A stretch of 64,000 nt of DNA, from positions 17,737 through 81,736 of the forward strand of contig CAZUNG010000013.1 of assembly GCA_964621905.1 (NCBI GenBank). Direction: 5' to 3'. Made by a program: the position numbers and the translations under genes. Shown here piece after piece: positions 24,977-32,978 of this stretch. The stretch is from Ruminococcus_G sp964621905 (GTDB taxonomy: Bacteria; Bacillota; Clostridia; Lachnospirales; Lachnospiraceae). The first letter of the stretch is position 1. Every line of letters starts with the position of its first letter. Below the pieces are notes generated by a model that saw only the letters and a list, made by a program, of their open reading frames with translations, was not told where the DNA came from and ran no database searches.

Positions 24977-25018
24977 AGAACCATTTTACTAGAAAAAACT
25001 TCTAGGAGGATTCTTGTT

Positions 25019-25795
25019 ATGGCGCTTAATAAAGTTGAGATATGCGGAGTCAACACAGCGAAATTACCGATACTTAGCAATGAAGAAAAAGAAGAATTAT
25101 TCCGAAAGATCAAACAGGGGGATAAAGAGGCCAGAGAGAAATACATTAAAGGCAATCTGCGTCTTGTCTTAAGCGTGATCAAACGTTTTTCGAACAGCAA
25201 TGAGGCGGCGGACGATCTGTTTCAGATTGGATGTATCGGGCTGATCAAAGCGATTGACAATTTTGATACGACATTAAATGTCAAGTTCAGTACGTATGCT
25301 GTGCCAATGATCATCGGGGAAATACGACGGTATCTGCGGGATAATAACAGTATCCGCGTAAGCCGGTCTCTGAGAGATATTGCATATAAAGCTATTTTTG
25401 CGAAAGAAAACTATGTAAAGCAGAATCTGCGGGAACCTACGATCGCAGAGATAGCGGAAGAGGTAGGAATTCAGAAAGAAGATATCGTGTATGCACTTGA
25501 TGCCATTCAAAGTCCCATGAGCCTTTATGAGCCGGTATATACGGAAGGCGGAGATACACTTTACGTGATGGATCAGATCAGCGATAAAAAAAATAAAGAA
25601 GAAAACTGGATTGAAGATCTGTCGCTGCAGGAGGCGATGGGCAGGTTGAATGACAGGGAAAAACATATTATTCAGCTTCGCTTTTTTGAAGGGAAGACGC
25701 AGATGGAAGTGGCAACCGAGATCGGAATTTCGCAGGCACAGGTTTCACGGCTGGAGAAAAGTGCACTGCGAAGCATGAAAACTTATTTGTCTTAA
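25019..25795 (+). CDS. sigG: RNA polymerase sporulation sigma factor sigma-G
   Basis: Late forespore sigma factor of 258 residues. The start ATG 25019 with TAGGAGGA gives the conserved sigma-G opening NKVEICGVNTAKLP. Region 2 reads GNLRLVLSVIKRF and DLFQIGCIGLIKAIDNF. Region 3 follows RVSRSLRDIAYKA. Region 4 ends with the helix-turn-helix QMEVATEIGISQAQVSRLEK. It has no pro-sequence, as expected. A long bidirectional terminator follows it. Confidence 0.96.
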   Translation: MALNKVEICGVNTAKLPILSNEEKEELFRKIKQGDKEAREKYIKGNLRLVLSVIKRFSNSNEAADDLFQIGCIGLIKAIDNFDTTLNVKFSTYAVPMIIGEIRRYLRDNNSIRVSRSLRDIAYKAIFAKENYVKQNLREPTIAEIAEEVGIQKEDIVYALDAIQSPMSLYEPVYTEGGDTLYVMDQISDKKNKEENWIEDLSLQEAMGRLNDREKHIIQLRFFEGKTQMEVATEIGISQAQVSRLEKSALRSMKTYLS

Positions 25796-25806
25796 AGAAT
25801 GTTAAA

Positions 25807-25858
25807 GCGTCAGCCGATTTTCCCAAAGGGATGAGTGTCCTGGGAAACCGGCTGACGC
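25807..25858. terminator. Bidirectional terminator between sigG and the AraC/GyrI gene
   Basis: A long stem, GCGTCAGCCG with CGGCTGACGC plus TTTCCCA with TGGGAAA, spans 25807-25858, followed by CTGCTTTT. It lies between convergent genes. Confidence 0.85.
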
Positions 25859-25864
25859 CTGCTT

Positions 25865-26746
25865 TTATTTCTTTACAACAGGAACAAAAATGTTCATCAC
25901 CGCATTGTCGCTGTCAAGACAGCCGTTTGCTGCAGAGTAAAACTCATATGATAGGCCGGACGGATCGTACTGATACCCACTTTCATCCATCCATTTTTCA
26001 TAGATGAATCGCCAGCAATCCTGAATGGAGGCGGCAAATTTTTGAGGATTATCCTTAAGGTTAACCGGCTTTGTTGTGAAGACGGCGTAGTGTGCTGCCG
26101 GAATTGTAAACGTTGTGAGTCCTTCCGGAATTTCATCGCCATCTTTGATGATGGTTCCAAAAAGATAGCTGAGACTTCCGGAGGAATCGGGATGATACCA
26201 CAGTCCGATTTCATCACGGCCGTCCGCCAGCTGGGCATACCTTTCACTGCTGACGGCTGAGAAGTCTTTTCCAAACCAATAGGCGCCGTTTTCTTTAACA
26301 TCAACGGTCTCCCCTTCTCTTGGGGAAAAGCAGTAGGCTGCGATTGCAATCGCATCCATATCTTTGAAGTATACATCGAAAGTCATGTTATGATCCTCCT
26401 TTTTCTGATCTGACGGCGACAATGCGCCGTTCTGTTTTTGATAGTTACTGGGGTTCATGCCATACGTTCGGGTGAATGCTCTGGTAAAACCGGAAAGCGT
26501 CTGGAAACCATAATCGAAAGCGGCATCCGTGATTTTTTTTCCGCCTGCAATCTCGCCGGCGGCAGACGTAAGGCGTTCACGGCGTATGAATTCTCCCGGT
26601 GAAATGCCATAAAAAATCTTAAATACATGACAGAAATGGGAGTATGAATAGCCGCAGATTCCAGCCAGGAGCTCAGGTGTAAGCGGTTCCGAAAGATGTT
26701 CATGAATGTAGTCAGTACAGTGCTGCATGGTTTCATGATATGTCAT
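25865..26746 (-). CDS. AraC-family regulator with GyrI-like effector-binding domain
   Basis: 293 residues from the ATG at 26746, which has AAGGAG upstream; the open frame reaches to 26842 without an SD. The N-terminal 100 residues or so hold the two AraC helix-turn-helix motifs (LLAGICGYSYSHFCHVFK and ITDAAFDYGFQTLSGFTRAF). The C-terminal half is a GyrI/Rob-type ligand domain (for example IPAAHYAVFTTK). Relatives respond to toxic hydrophobic compounds or peptides. No target gene is adjacent, since both neighbours belong to unrelated functions. Confidence 0.88.
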   Translation of the reverse strand: MTYHETMQHCTDYIHEHLSEPLTPELLAGICGYSYSHFCHVFKIFYGISPGEFIRRERLTSAAGEIAGGKKITDAAFDYGFQTLSGFTRAFTRTYGMNPSNYQKQNGALSPSDQKKEDHNMTFDVYFKDMDAIAIAAYCFSPREGETVDVKENGAYWFGKDFSAVSSERYAQLADGRDEIGLWYHPDSSGSLSYLFGTIIKDGDEIPEGLTTFTIPAAHYAVFTTKPVNLKDNPQKFAASIQDCWRFIYEKWMDESGYQYDPSGLSYEFYSAANGCLDSDNAVMNIFVPVVKK

Positions 26747-26836
26747 GGCAATCACTCCTTTTTTTGATGATTTCATTATAGCAGAGTCTCTGGAAGAATA
26801 CTTTTCCAAATCTACGGTTTTTAAAAGCGCTGTGAT

Positions 26837-26865
26837 TTGCAAAGAAAGAAGAAAAATGTTATGAT
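26837..26865 (+). promoter_or_regulatory. nrdR promoter
   Basis: TTGCAA (26837-26842), 17-base spacer and TATGAT (26860-26865), 35 bases before the nrdR start. Confidence 0.55.
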
Positions 26866-26899
26866 AACAGTGATTGTGTAACGGGAAAGGGGGAAGAGC

Positions 26900-27349
26900 A
26901 TGAGATGTCCATTTTGTAATCAGGATAATACAAGGGTTGTTGATTCAAGACCCGTGGAAGACAGCAATGCAATCCGGAGACGCCGGATGTGTGATGAGTG
27001 CGGAAAGCGTTTTACCACATATGAGAAGGTGGAGACAATTCCGCTGATTGTCATTAAGAAGGATCAGAACAGGGAGCAGTACGACCGCGCAAAGATTGAG
27101 GCAGGTGTACTTCGGGCATGTCATAAACGGCCGATCTCGGCTGAAAAGATAACGGATCTTATTGATTCGGTGGAAACTGAAATTTTTAACATGGAAGAGC
27201 GTGAGATTCCGAGCACTGTGATCGGAGAGATCGTTATGGATAAGTTAAAGGATCTTGAGGCGGTAGCGTACGTGCGTTTTGCGTCAGTTTACCGTGAGTT
27301 TAAAGATGTCAATACCTTTATGGATGAGTTGAAAAAGATTTTGAAATAG
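26900..27349 (+). CDS. nrdR: Transcriptional repressor NrdR
   Basis: 149-residue regulator of ribonucleotide reductase genes that senses ATP/dATP. The zinc ribbon uses Cys3, Cys6, Cys31 and Cys34, with the intervening VVDSRP and RRRRMC segments characteristic of the family. The ATP-cone follows, beginning at about residue 49 with VIKKDQNREQYDR. Length and sequence are standard. It is followed by an unrelated transporter operon with its own promoter. No NrdR box pair was seen in the window. Confidence 0.96.
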   Translation: MRCPFCNQDNTRVVDSRPVEDSNAIRRRRMCDECGKRFTTYEKVETIPLIVIKKDQNREQYDRAKIEAGVLRACHKRPISAEKITDLIDSVETEIFNMEEREIPSTVIGEIVMDKLKDLEAVAYVRFASVYREFKDVNTFMDELKKILK

Positions 27350-27350
27350 A

Positions 27351-27379
27351 TTGCCCTTTCCATTTGAGTATGGTATAAT
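27351..27379 (+). promoter_or_regulatory. Promoter of the TrpXYZ-type ABC transporter
   Basis: TTGCCC (27351-27356), 17-base spacer and TATAAT (27374-27379), starting right after the nrdR stop. No T-box or other leader structure was recognised in the 66-base leader. Confidence 0.65.
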
Positions 27380-27445
27380 TCAAGCGTTATGAATTGACAC
27401 TTTAACGAGTCAAAGCGTCAAAGAAAATGAGGAAAGAGGGATTAT

Positions 27446-28522
27446 ATGAAAAACAAGACAGTGAAAAGAATTCTGGCTGTTGGCCTGACTGCCATGCTGG
27501 CGGCAGCTATGTTCGCGGGATGCGGATCTAAGAGCAGTGATAACAGCAAGTCTGCCGATGAATCAGCCGAAACAACTCCTACGGCGGAAGCGGAAACAGC
27601 AGATGATGCAGCTGAAAAAGAAAATAAAGAAGCTGGGGACGGCACCGTTTATAAGATTGGTGTGATCCAGTATGTGCAGCATGATGCCCTGGACGCATCA
27701 AACAAAGGATTTTTTGCGGCACTCGATGAAATGGGAATCCAGTATGAGGCAGATCAGCAGAATGCTGCAGGAGAAGCTTCATCCTGTCAGACAATTGCAC
27801 AGACGCTGGTGAATAATGGAAATGACCTGATCTTTGCAATCGCAACCCCGGCAGCCCAGGCAGTTGCAGGTGTTACATCTGATATACCGGTAGTTCTGAC
27901 AGCAGTGACAGATCCTGCGGAATCCGGACTGGTGGAATCTAATGATGCACCGGGCGGAAATGTAACAGGTACCTCTGACCTGACTCCGGTGAAGGAGCAG
28001 ATTGATCTGATGAAACAGATTCTTCCGGATACAAAGAAAGTCGGTATTCTGTACTGCTCTGCAGAGTCCAACTCTGCGATTCAGGCGCAGATGGCAAAAG
28101 ATGCGTGTGCAGAACTGGGCATCGAGTGTGAAGACTATACCGTATCCTCGTCAAATGAAATACAGTCCGTTGTAGAATCCTCCATCGGGAAAGTAGATGC
28201 TCTGTATGCACCGACAGACAATGTGATTGCTGCCGGTATGGCAACGGTGGCTATGATTGCAAATGATAATAAGATGCCGGTGATCTGCGGTGAAGGCGGA
28301 ATGGTGACAGAAGGTGGTCTGGCTACTTACGGAATCGATTACTATCAGTTAGGCTATATGGCAGGACAGCAGGCTGCAGAGATCCTTGTAGATGGAAAAA
28401 GCCCTGCAGACATACCGATTGGTTATCTGGATGCATCCAAATGCGAACTTCAGGTAAATGATGAGACAGCACAGGCGCTGGGCATCGATTTATCTATGCT
28501 GGATACAGGAAGCGAAGAGTAA
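27446..28522 (+). CDS. ABC transporter substrate-binding lipoprotein (TrpX/ABC_sub_bind family)
   Basis: 358 residues. Signal peptide with lipobox FAGC (Cys26), an acidic Ser/Thr/Ala/Glu-rich linker, then a type I periplasmic-binding fold with QYVQHDALDA, PVVLTAVTDPAESGLV and GNVTGTSDL, which are typical of the TrpX family. Homologous systems take up tryptophan or tyrosine, but ligand specificity cannot be read from this sequence. A strong terminator after the gene should make this binding protein more abundant than the permease and ATPase that follow. Confidence 0.85.
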   Translation: MKNKTVKRILAVGLTAMLAAAMFAGCGSKSSDNSKSADESAETTPTAEAETADDAAEKENKEAGDGTVYKIGVIQYVQHDALDASNKGFFAALDEMGIQYEADQQNAAGEASSCQTIAQTLVNNGNDLIFAIATPAAQAVAGVTSDIPVVLTAVTDPAESGLVESNDAPGGNVTGTSDLTPVKEQIDLMKQILPDTKKVGILYCSAESNSAIQAQMAKDACAELGIECEDYTVSSSNEIQSVVESSIGKVDALYAPTDNVIAAGMATVAMIANDNKMPVICGEGGMVTEGGLATYGIDYYQLGYMAGQQAAEILVDGKSPADIPIGYLDASKCELQVNDETAQALGIDLSMLDTGSEE

Positions 28523-28564
28523 GATACAGTCGCAGTAAATGTATCGAAAGTGGAAAACAACAGG

Positions 28565-28600
28565 ACCAAGGGAGCCGTCTTTAAGGCTCCCTTGGTATTT
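28565..28600 (+). terminator. Intra-operon terminator after the binding protein
   Basis: A perfect 12-bp stem, ACCAAGGGAGCC (28565-28576) with its complement (28585-28596), followed by ATTTCTGTTCTTT. It probably sets binding-protein excess over permease. Confidence 0.8.
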
Positions 28601-28715
28601 CTGTTCTTTAAAATATTTCACAGGAGAAAGGATTTTGACGAAAGAATAGTGAAAAACATTATGTTTTCGTGAAAATATTTTCTTTTTAAAGATACCACGT
28701 AGGAGGATAAAAAGT

Positions 28716-29630
28716 ATGAGTGGGTTTTTAGTTTCAATGCAGGGAGCGGTATCGCAGGGAATTCTTTGGGGGATCATGGTGCTCGGTGTTTATATCACCT
28801 TCAAAATCCTGGATATTGCAGATTTAACAGTTGATGGAAGCTTTGCACTTGGGGGATGCGTCTGCGCCACATTGATTGTTGCACATGGATGGAATCCAGT
28901 GGCAGCGCTTGCCATCTCGCTGGTGGCAGGCGTCATTGCGGGAGGCGTGACCGGATTTCTGCATACGATATTTGAAATACCTGCAATTCTGGCGGGGATT
29001 CTGACACAGATTGCGCTGTGGTCCATCAACCTGAGGATTATGGGAGGAAAAAGTAATATTCCACTGCTGAAATCCGATACCGTGTTTTCATGGCTGGTTG
29101 ACGTGACAGGGCTTTCACAGACTCATGCCAGCATGATACTCGGGGTGCTGGTGGCAGTGTTGTGTGTGGTGCTTTTGTACTGGTTTTTCGGAACGGAACT
29201 GGGAGCGTCGCTCAGGGCAACGGGCAACAATGAAGATATGATCCGGGCTCTGGGTGTTAACATCAAAAAAACAAAAATGCTGGCGCTGATGATCAGCAAC
29301 GGTCTGGTTGGGCTTTCCGGAGGTCTGGTTTGTCAGAGCCAGAAGTACGGCGATATCAATAATGGAACGGGAGCCATTGTGATCGGTCTTGCGGCGATTG
29401 TGATCGGTGATGTCCTGATGGGACGGCTTCGCTCCTTCGGAAGCAAGTTGATTTCAGCGGTGGTAGGATCGGTTGTCTATTTCCTGATTCGCGCCATTGT
29501 ACTGCAGCTCGGCATGAGTGCAAATGATATGAAACTGCTGTCTGCGATCATTGTTGCGCTCGCACTGTGTATCCCGGTGGCAATAGAGAAACTCAGGAAC
29601 AGAAGGTCCTATTCTGAAGGGGGAAACTAG
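28716..29630 (+). CDS. ABC transporter permease (TrpY-like, LivH/RbsC-type fold)
   Basis: 304-residue membrane protein with about eight to nine spans. Motifs include DLTVDGSFALGGC near the N-terminus, ATGNNEDMIRALGVN in the cytoplasmic coupling loop and GLVGLSGGLVCQSQ. These are characteristic of permeases paired with ABC_sub_bind proteins. It works with the ATPase that starts 3 bases after its stop. SD TAGGAGG lies before ATG 28716. Confidence 0.87.
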   Translation: MSGFLVSMQGAVSQGILWGIMVLGVYITFKILDIADLTVDGSFALGGCVCATLIVAHGWNPVAALAISLVAGVIAGGVTGFLHTIFEIPAILAGILTQIALWSINLRIMGGKSNIPLLKSDTVFSWLVDVTGLSQTHASMILGVLVAVLCVVLLYWFFGTELGASLRATGNNEDMIRALGVNIKKTKMLALMISNGLVGLSGGLVCQSQKYGDINNGTGAIVIGLAAIVIGDVLMGRLRSFGSKLISAVVGSVVYFLIRAIVLQLGMSANDMKLLSAIIVALALCIPVAIEKLRNRRSYSEGGN

Positions 29631-29632
29631 AC

Positions 29633-30427
29633 ATGCTAAAACTGATGAATGTACAGAAGACATTTAACAAAGGGACAATCAACGAAAAGAAAGCATTGAC
29701 AGGCATCGACCTTCATTTGAAGCAGGGGGATTTTGTGACAATCATTGGCGGAAATGGTGCCGGAAAGTCCACGATGCTGAATATGATCGCCGGGGTCTAT
29801 CCCATCGATTCCGGGAAAATTATTCTGGATGGGGAGAACGTATCCAGGAAACCAGAATATGCAAGAGCAAAATTTTTGGGAAGGGTATTTCAGGACCCCA
29901 TGAAAGGTACAGCGGCACAGATGGAAATTCAGGAAAATCTGGCGCTGGCATACCGAAGAGGCCAGAGGAGAACCCTGCGCTGGGGAATCACAAAGGCTGA
30001 AAAAGCGCGGTACCATGAAGAACTGAAGACTCTTGGGCTGGGACTGGAAGAGCGGATGACCTCCAAGGTCGGACTTCTCTCCGGAGGACAGCGGCAGGCG
30101 CTGACGCTTTTGATGGCGGCACTGCAGAAGCCGAAGCTGCTGCTTCTGGATGAACATACGGCGGCGCTTGATCCGAAAACCGCAGCAAAAGTACTGGAGC
30201 TGACAGAAAGCATCATAGCAGATCAGCAGCTGACCGCAATGATGGTCACACATAATATGAAAGATGCAATCCGTATGGGAAACCGTCTGATCATGATGCA
30301 TGAAGGCAGGATTATCTATGACGTGGCAGGCGAGGAAAAGAAAGAGCTGAAAGTAGAGGATTTGCTGAAGAAATTTGAGCAGGCCAGCGGGGGCGAATTT
30401 GCAAACGACCGTATGATGCTGGCATAG
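29633..30427 (+). CDS. ABC transporter ATPase (TrpZ-like)
   Basis: 264 residues with Walker A GGNGAGKST, Q-loop FQDPMKG, signature LSGGQRQAL and Walker B LLLLDEHTAALD. The DEHT in place of the usual DEPT is a recurrent feature of this subfamily and supports pairing with the TrpXY-like genes upstream. It is the last gene of the operon and is followed by a strong terminator. Confidence 0.88.
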   Translation: MLKLMNVQKTFNKGTINEKKALTGIDLHLKQGDFVTIIGGNGAGKSTMLNMIAGVYPIDSGKIILDGENVSRKPEYARAKFLGRVFQDPMKGTAAQMEIQENLALAYRRGQRRTLRWGITKAEKARYHEELKTLGLGLEERMTSKVGLLSGGQRQALTLLMAALQKPKLLLLDEHTAALDPKTAAKVLELTESIIADQQLTAMMVTHNMKDAIRMGNRLIMMHEGRIIYDVAGEEKKELKVEDLLKKFEQASGGEFANDRMMLA

Positions 30428-30432
30428 GGAAT

Positions 30433-30477
30433 AAAGAAATGGGTCAATAACAAGGACTGTTATTGACCCATTTCTTT
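30433..30477. terminator. Long perfect terminator hairpin
   Basis: A 19-bp perfect stem (30433-30451 with 30459-30477) bounded by A and T runs, so it can act on both strands. It separates the ABC operon from the convergent Rrf2 gene. Confidence 0.9.
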
Positions 30478-30502
30478 AGGGGATAACGATAACGGATTCA
30501 AA

Positions 30503-30928
30503 TTACGGTGAACTGACAGGATGGAAAATCTGGTTATCGATATCCTGAATGGTGATATGTTCCAGGTGTTGACAGCAGAGTTCATTTAACTCCCCGTATA
30601 TTCCGTCCATGACGCCGGCCATGCCGGAGGCCACCAGGCATTCTTTATCTATGCTTCCTGTTTTCCAGGAAGCTTTGATCAGGGGCGTGTGCAGTGCATG
30701 ACGGATCTGTGCCAGTGTCAGCTGATTCGCCGGTCTTATCATATAGTAACCGCCTTTCACCCCTTCTCTGGTGCCCACCAGACCCGCAGATCTCAGAGGG
30801 GCCATCACTTTGCGTATACGGGCTGGATTGGTACAGACGTTGTCGGCCAGTGCGTCGCTGGACAACGTTTCACCTTTATGGTTTAAAAATACGAGTGCGT
30901 GCACTGCGATTGCAAATTCACTTGTCAT
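30503..30928 (-). CDS. Rrf2-family transcriptional regulator
   Basis: 141 residues with an N-terminal winged helix (TSEFAIAVHALVFL, then SSDALADNVCTNPARIRKV, then GVKGGYYMIRPANQLTLAQI). Cysteines occur at about positions 32, 96, 118 and 119, but not in the spacing of the IscR or NsrR iron-sulfur site, so it may sense through thiols as some YwnA/CymR-like members do. Its start overlaps the stop of the membrane ferredoxin gene by four bases (ATGA), so the two are translationally coupled. It probably regulates this redox operon. Confidence 0.85.
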   Translation of the reverse strand: MTSEFAIAVHALVFLNHKGETLSSDALADNVCTNPARIRKVMAPLRSAGLVGTREGVKGGYYMIRPANQLTLAQIRHALHTPLIKASWKTGSIDKECLVASGMAGVMDGIYGELNELCCQHLEHITIQDIDNQIFHPVSSP

Positions 30929-31809
30929 TTCCCTGCTTCATCCTTTCGTTTTTTCCATGTTGATTCCAGCGCATCAAAACTGCAGCTTTGGATGCAGTCG
31001 CCGCAGCGGATGCATTCCCGGCTGTTTGGCGTTTTCCATACCGGAATGTCCATTTTACAGGCTTTTTGACATTTTCCACATTTTGTGCATTGTTCTGTGT
31101 CCAGGCGGTAGCGGTACATGGAAATAGGGTTAAATAGTCCATACACTGCTCCGAGCGGGCAGAGGTACTTACAGAATGGACGATAGATCATAAGAGAGAG
31201 CAGTAAGAGGACGGCCAGGATCAGTTCTTTCCATGCGAACAGGAATCCGGCAGCTCCCCGGAGTGCTTCGTTTCCGATCAGCAGCGGGATACCGGCCATG
31301 AATGTTCCGCTCGGGCATATGTACTGACAGAACCACGGAGCACCCTGTCCCGTTATATCTAATACCAACAGAGGGAGCAGGATTACAAAGATGATAAGAA
31401 TCAGGTATTTCATCCATACGAGAACTTTGTGACCGGGAAGGTTTTTCCACTTTCGTACAAATGGGATCTTATAGAGAAGGTCCTGCACCAGCCCAAAAGG
31501 GCACAGCCAGCCGCATACAAATCTTCCCAGAACAGAACCCACAAGTACCAGAAATCCGAAGATATAAAAAGAAAACTTATAATTTCTGCTGCCTAATACC
31601 GCCTGAAGGGAACCGATCGGACAGGAACCAAGTGCACCTGGGCAGGAGTAGCAGTTGAGCCCCGGAACACACAGGGACTTTGTGGGACCGGTAAAAATCC
31701 TGCCCTCAACAAATCCCCATACGTAGCCATTTGTCAGAGCGGTGAAGGCAGCCTGTATCCACAGCCGTATTTTTGAATTTGTTCTGCTTTTTCGTTTATC
31801 CAATTCCAA
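30925..31809 (-). CDS. Membrane-bound 4Fe-4S ferredoxin protein (NapH/YccM-like)
   Basis: 294 residues, TTG start. About five membrane segments. Two cysteine-rich motifs sit near the membrane (NCYSCPGALGSCPIG in the first third and CQYICPSGTF mid-protein). A C-terminal ferredoxin domain carries two four-cysteine clusters (CTKCGKCQKAC and CIRCGDCIQSC). Relatives move electrons across or into the membrane to periplasmic redox partners. The start lies inside the 40-residue CXXC gene (14-base overlap), so the two are co-translated. With the thioredoxin-rhodanese lipoprotein upstream, a role in reducing extracytoplasmic thiols or sulfur is a reasonable inference. Confidence 0.87.
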   Translation of the reverse strand: MELDKRKSRTNSKIRLWIQAAFTALTNGYVWGFVEGRIFTGPTKSLCVPGLNCYSCPGALGSCPIGSLQAVLGSRNYKFSFYIFGFLVLVGSVLGRFVCGWLCPFGLVQDLLYKIPFVRKWKNLPGHKVLVWMKYLILIIFVILLPLLVLDITGQGAPWFCQYICPSGTFMAGIPLLIGNEALRGAAGFLFAWKELILAVLLLLSLMIYRPFCKYLCPLGAVYGLFNPISMYRYRLDTEQCTKCGKCQKACKMDIPVWKTPNSRECIRCGDCIQSCSFDALESTWKKRKDEAGK

Positions 31810-31918
31810 TACACTCCAGACATACGTTGACTGCTTTCATTAATACCGTATCGGCTTCTCCTCTCAGAACGCCAAAGGCGATCCCGGAAACGGCTGCCAG
31901 CAGAAGTATTCTTCTCAT
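31796..31918 (-). CDS. 40-residue CXXC membrane microprotein (CD1871A-type)
   Basis: A 40-residue protein with a basic start (MRR), one hydrophobic segment (about 4-18), a short polar stretch and a C-terminal CLEC motif at residues 33-36. It matches the small CXXC proteins annotated in Clostridia next to membrane ferredoxin genes. It begins 17 bases after the rhodanese-TlpA stop and overlaps the ferredoxin gene by 14 bases, so all three are one translational unit. With one membrane helix and a vicinal cysteine pair it may be a redox shuttle or a metal-binding subunit of the ferredoxin protein. Function is not established. Confidence 0.75.
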   Translation of the reverse strand: MRRILLLAAVSGIAFGVLRGEADTVLMKAVNVCLECIGIG

Positions 31919-31934
31919 CCACTTTATCCTTGTC

Positions 31935-32858
31935 TCACTCATTGATCTGCTCCAGTAATCCTTTCACAATTTTTGCCCAGTCATCCTTTGTTTTGCCGCC
32001 CACATAAGTCTCACCAATCTGTGTCCCGTTCTGATCCAGAAATATCGTCGTCGGTACATATTGGATTTCTGAGAGGACTCCGCGTCTCAGATCGTCTGAT
32101 GCGATAATTTGAGTATAATCGGTTCCGGCTGATTTTGCAATTGTTAATGCGGCTTCGTCTTTAGGCTCACTGACATCCGTGACAACACCTAAGATCTGAA
32201 AGCCCTGGTCACTGTATTCGTCGTTTAATTCTGAGAGGTAGGGCATGTGCTGAATACACGAACCGCAGTAGGTTGCCCAGAAATTCACCATGGTCAGCTT
32301 GGCATCGCCGAAGACGTTCTGGGTCACCGGTTCACCTTTAAGCGTCATAGTTTCAAATGCGCCAAATGGACCATCCGTATGGTCTTCTGTGTTCTCCGGC
32401 TCCGCTGCCGTTTCCTTTGCCTCGTTGGCTGCCCCGCTTTCCGTATCATAGGGCCAGTCATTGATGCCTCCGAAATCATAAACGCTGGTGTAACCTGCGG
32501 TTGCCAGCTTATTTGCTGCCTGTGCACTGCGGTTTCCGCTTCTGCAGTAAACCAGGATCTCCTGGTCCAGTGTCGGCAGATCGGCAAGGGGCTTTTCCTC
32601 AATCTCTTCGTTTGGAATCAGTATAGCGTTGGGGATATGTTTTTCCTCATATTCTTCCGGGGTACGTACATCAAGTATCACAATATCATCCCTGGAATCC
32701 ATGCGTTCTTTCGCCTCTTCAGCAGTGATTTTCTGATATGATGCTGCACTTTGGGAAGTTTTATCCTCCTCTTTTTTCGGGCCTGGGGAACAGGCAGTCA
32801 GGATACCGGTCAGGATCAGTACTCCGGCTGATATGGCCATTGTTTTTATTCGTTGCAT
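31935..32858 (-). CDS. Lipoprotein fusing a rhodanese domain to a TlpA-type thioredoxin domain
   Basis: 307 residues. Lipobox LTAC (Cys23). Rhodanese domain at about 42-140 with the active-site loop CRSGNR (Cys105), then an acidic linker (about 141-165), then a TlpA/ResA-like thioredoxin domain with WATYCGSC (Cys198, Cys201). Rhodanese persulfide chemistry and a thiol-disulfide exchanger are thus tethered outside the membrane in one chain. SD AAGGAGGA lies before the ATG. It heads an operon with the CXXC microprotein, a membrane ferredoxin and an Rrf2 regulator, which suggests reducing power delivered to extracellular sulfur or protein thiols. Confidence 0.88.
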   Translation of the reverse strand: MQRIKTMAISAGVLILTGILTACSPGPKKEEDKTSQSAASYQKITAEEAKERMDSRDDIVILDVRTPEEYEEKHIPNAILIPNEEIEEKPLADLPTLDQEILVYCRSGNRSAQAANKLATAGYTSVYDFGGINDWPYDTESGAANEAKETAAEPENTEDHTDGPFGAFETMTLKGEPVTQNVFGDAKLTMVNFWATYCGSCIQHMPYLSELNDEYSDQGFQILGVVTDVSEPKDEAALTIAKSAGTDYTQIIASDDLRRGVLSEIQYVPTTIFLDQNGTQIGETYVGGKTKDDWAKIVKGLLEQINE

Positions 32859-32910
32859 AAATGTCCTCCTTTTAATAAAAATCGTCTGCTGACAAACTGT
32901 ATATTTTATG

Positions 32911-32948
32911 ATTTCAGTTATACTGTAATGATAAATATTTCAGTTATA
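32911..32948. repeat. 12-bp direct repeat in the redox-operon promoter
   Basis: ATTTCAGTTATA occurs at 32911-32922 and again at 32937-32948, 26 bases apart and flanking the -10 of the minus-strand promoter. A candidate operator, possibly for the Rrf2 protein of the same operon. Confidence 0.6.
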
Positions 32949-32956
32949 TCTGTCAA
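32928..32956 (-). promoter_or_regulatory. Promoter of the rhodanese-TlpA redox operon
   Basis: Minus strand: TTGACA (32956-32951), 17-base spacer and TATCAT (32933-32928), 70 bases before the lipoprotein start. It is divergent from the DUF134 promoter. Confidence 0.7.
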
Positions 32957-32978
32957 GCATTTTATGAAAAGATAATTA

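Noticed and set aside
27380..27445. Possible T-box leader before the TrpX-like operon
   Set aside because: The leader is too short and has no T-box sequence or specifier stem.
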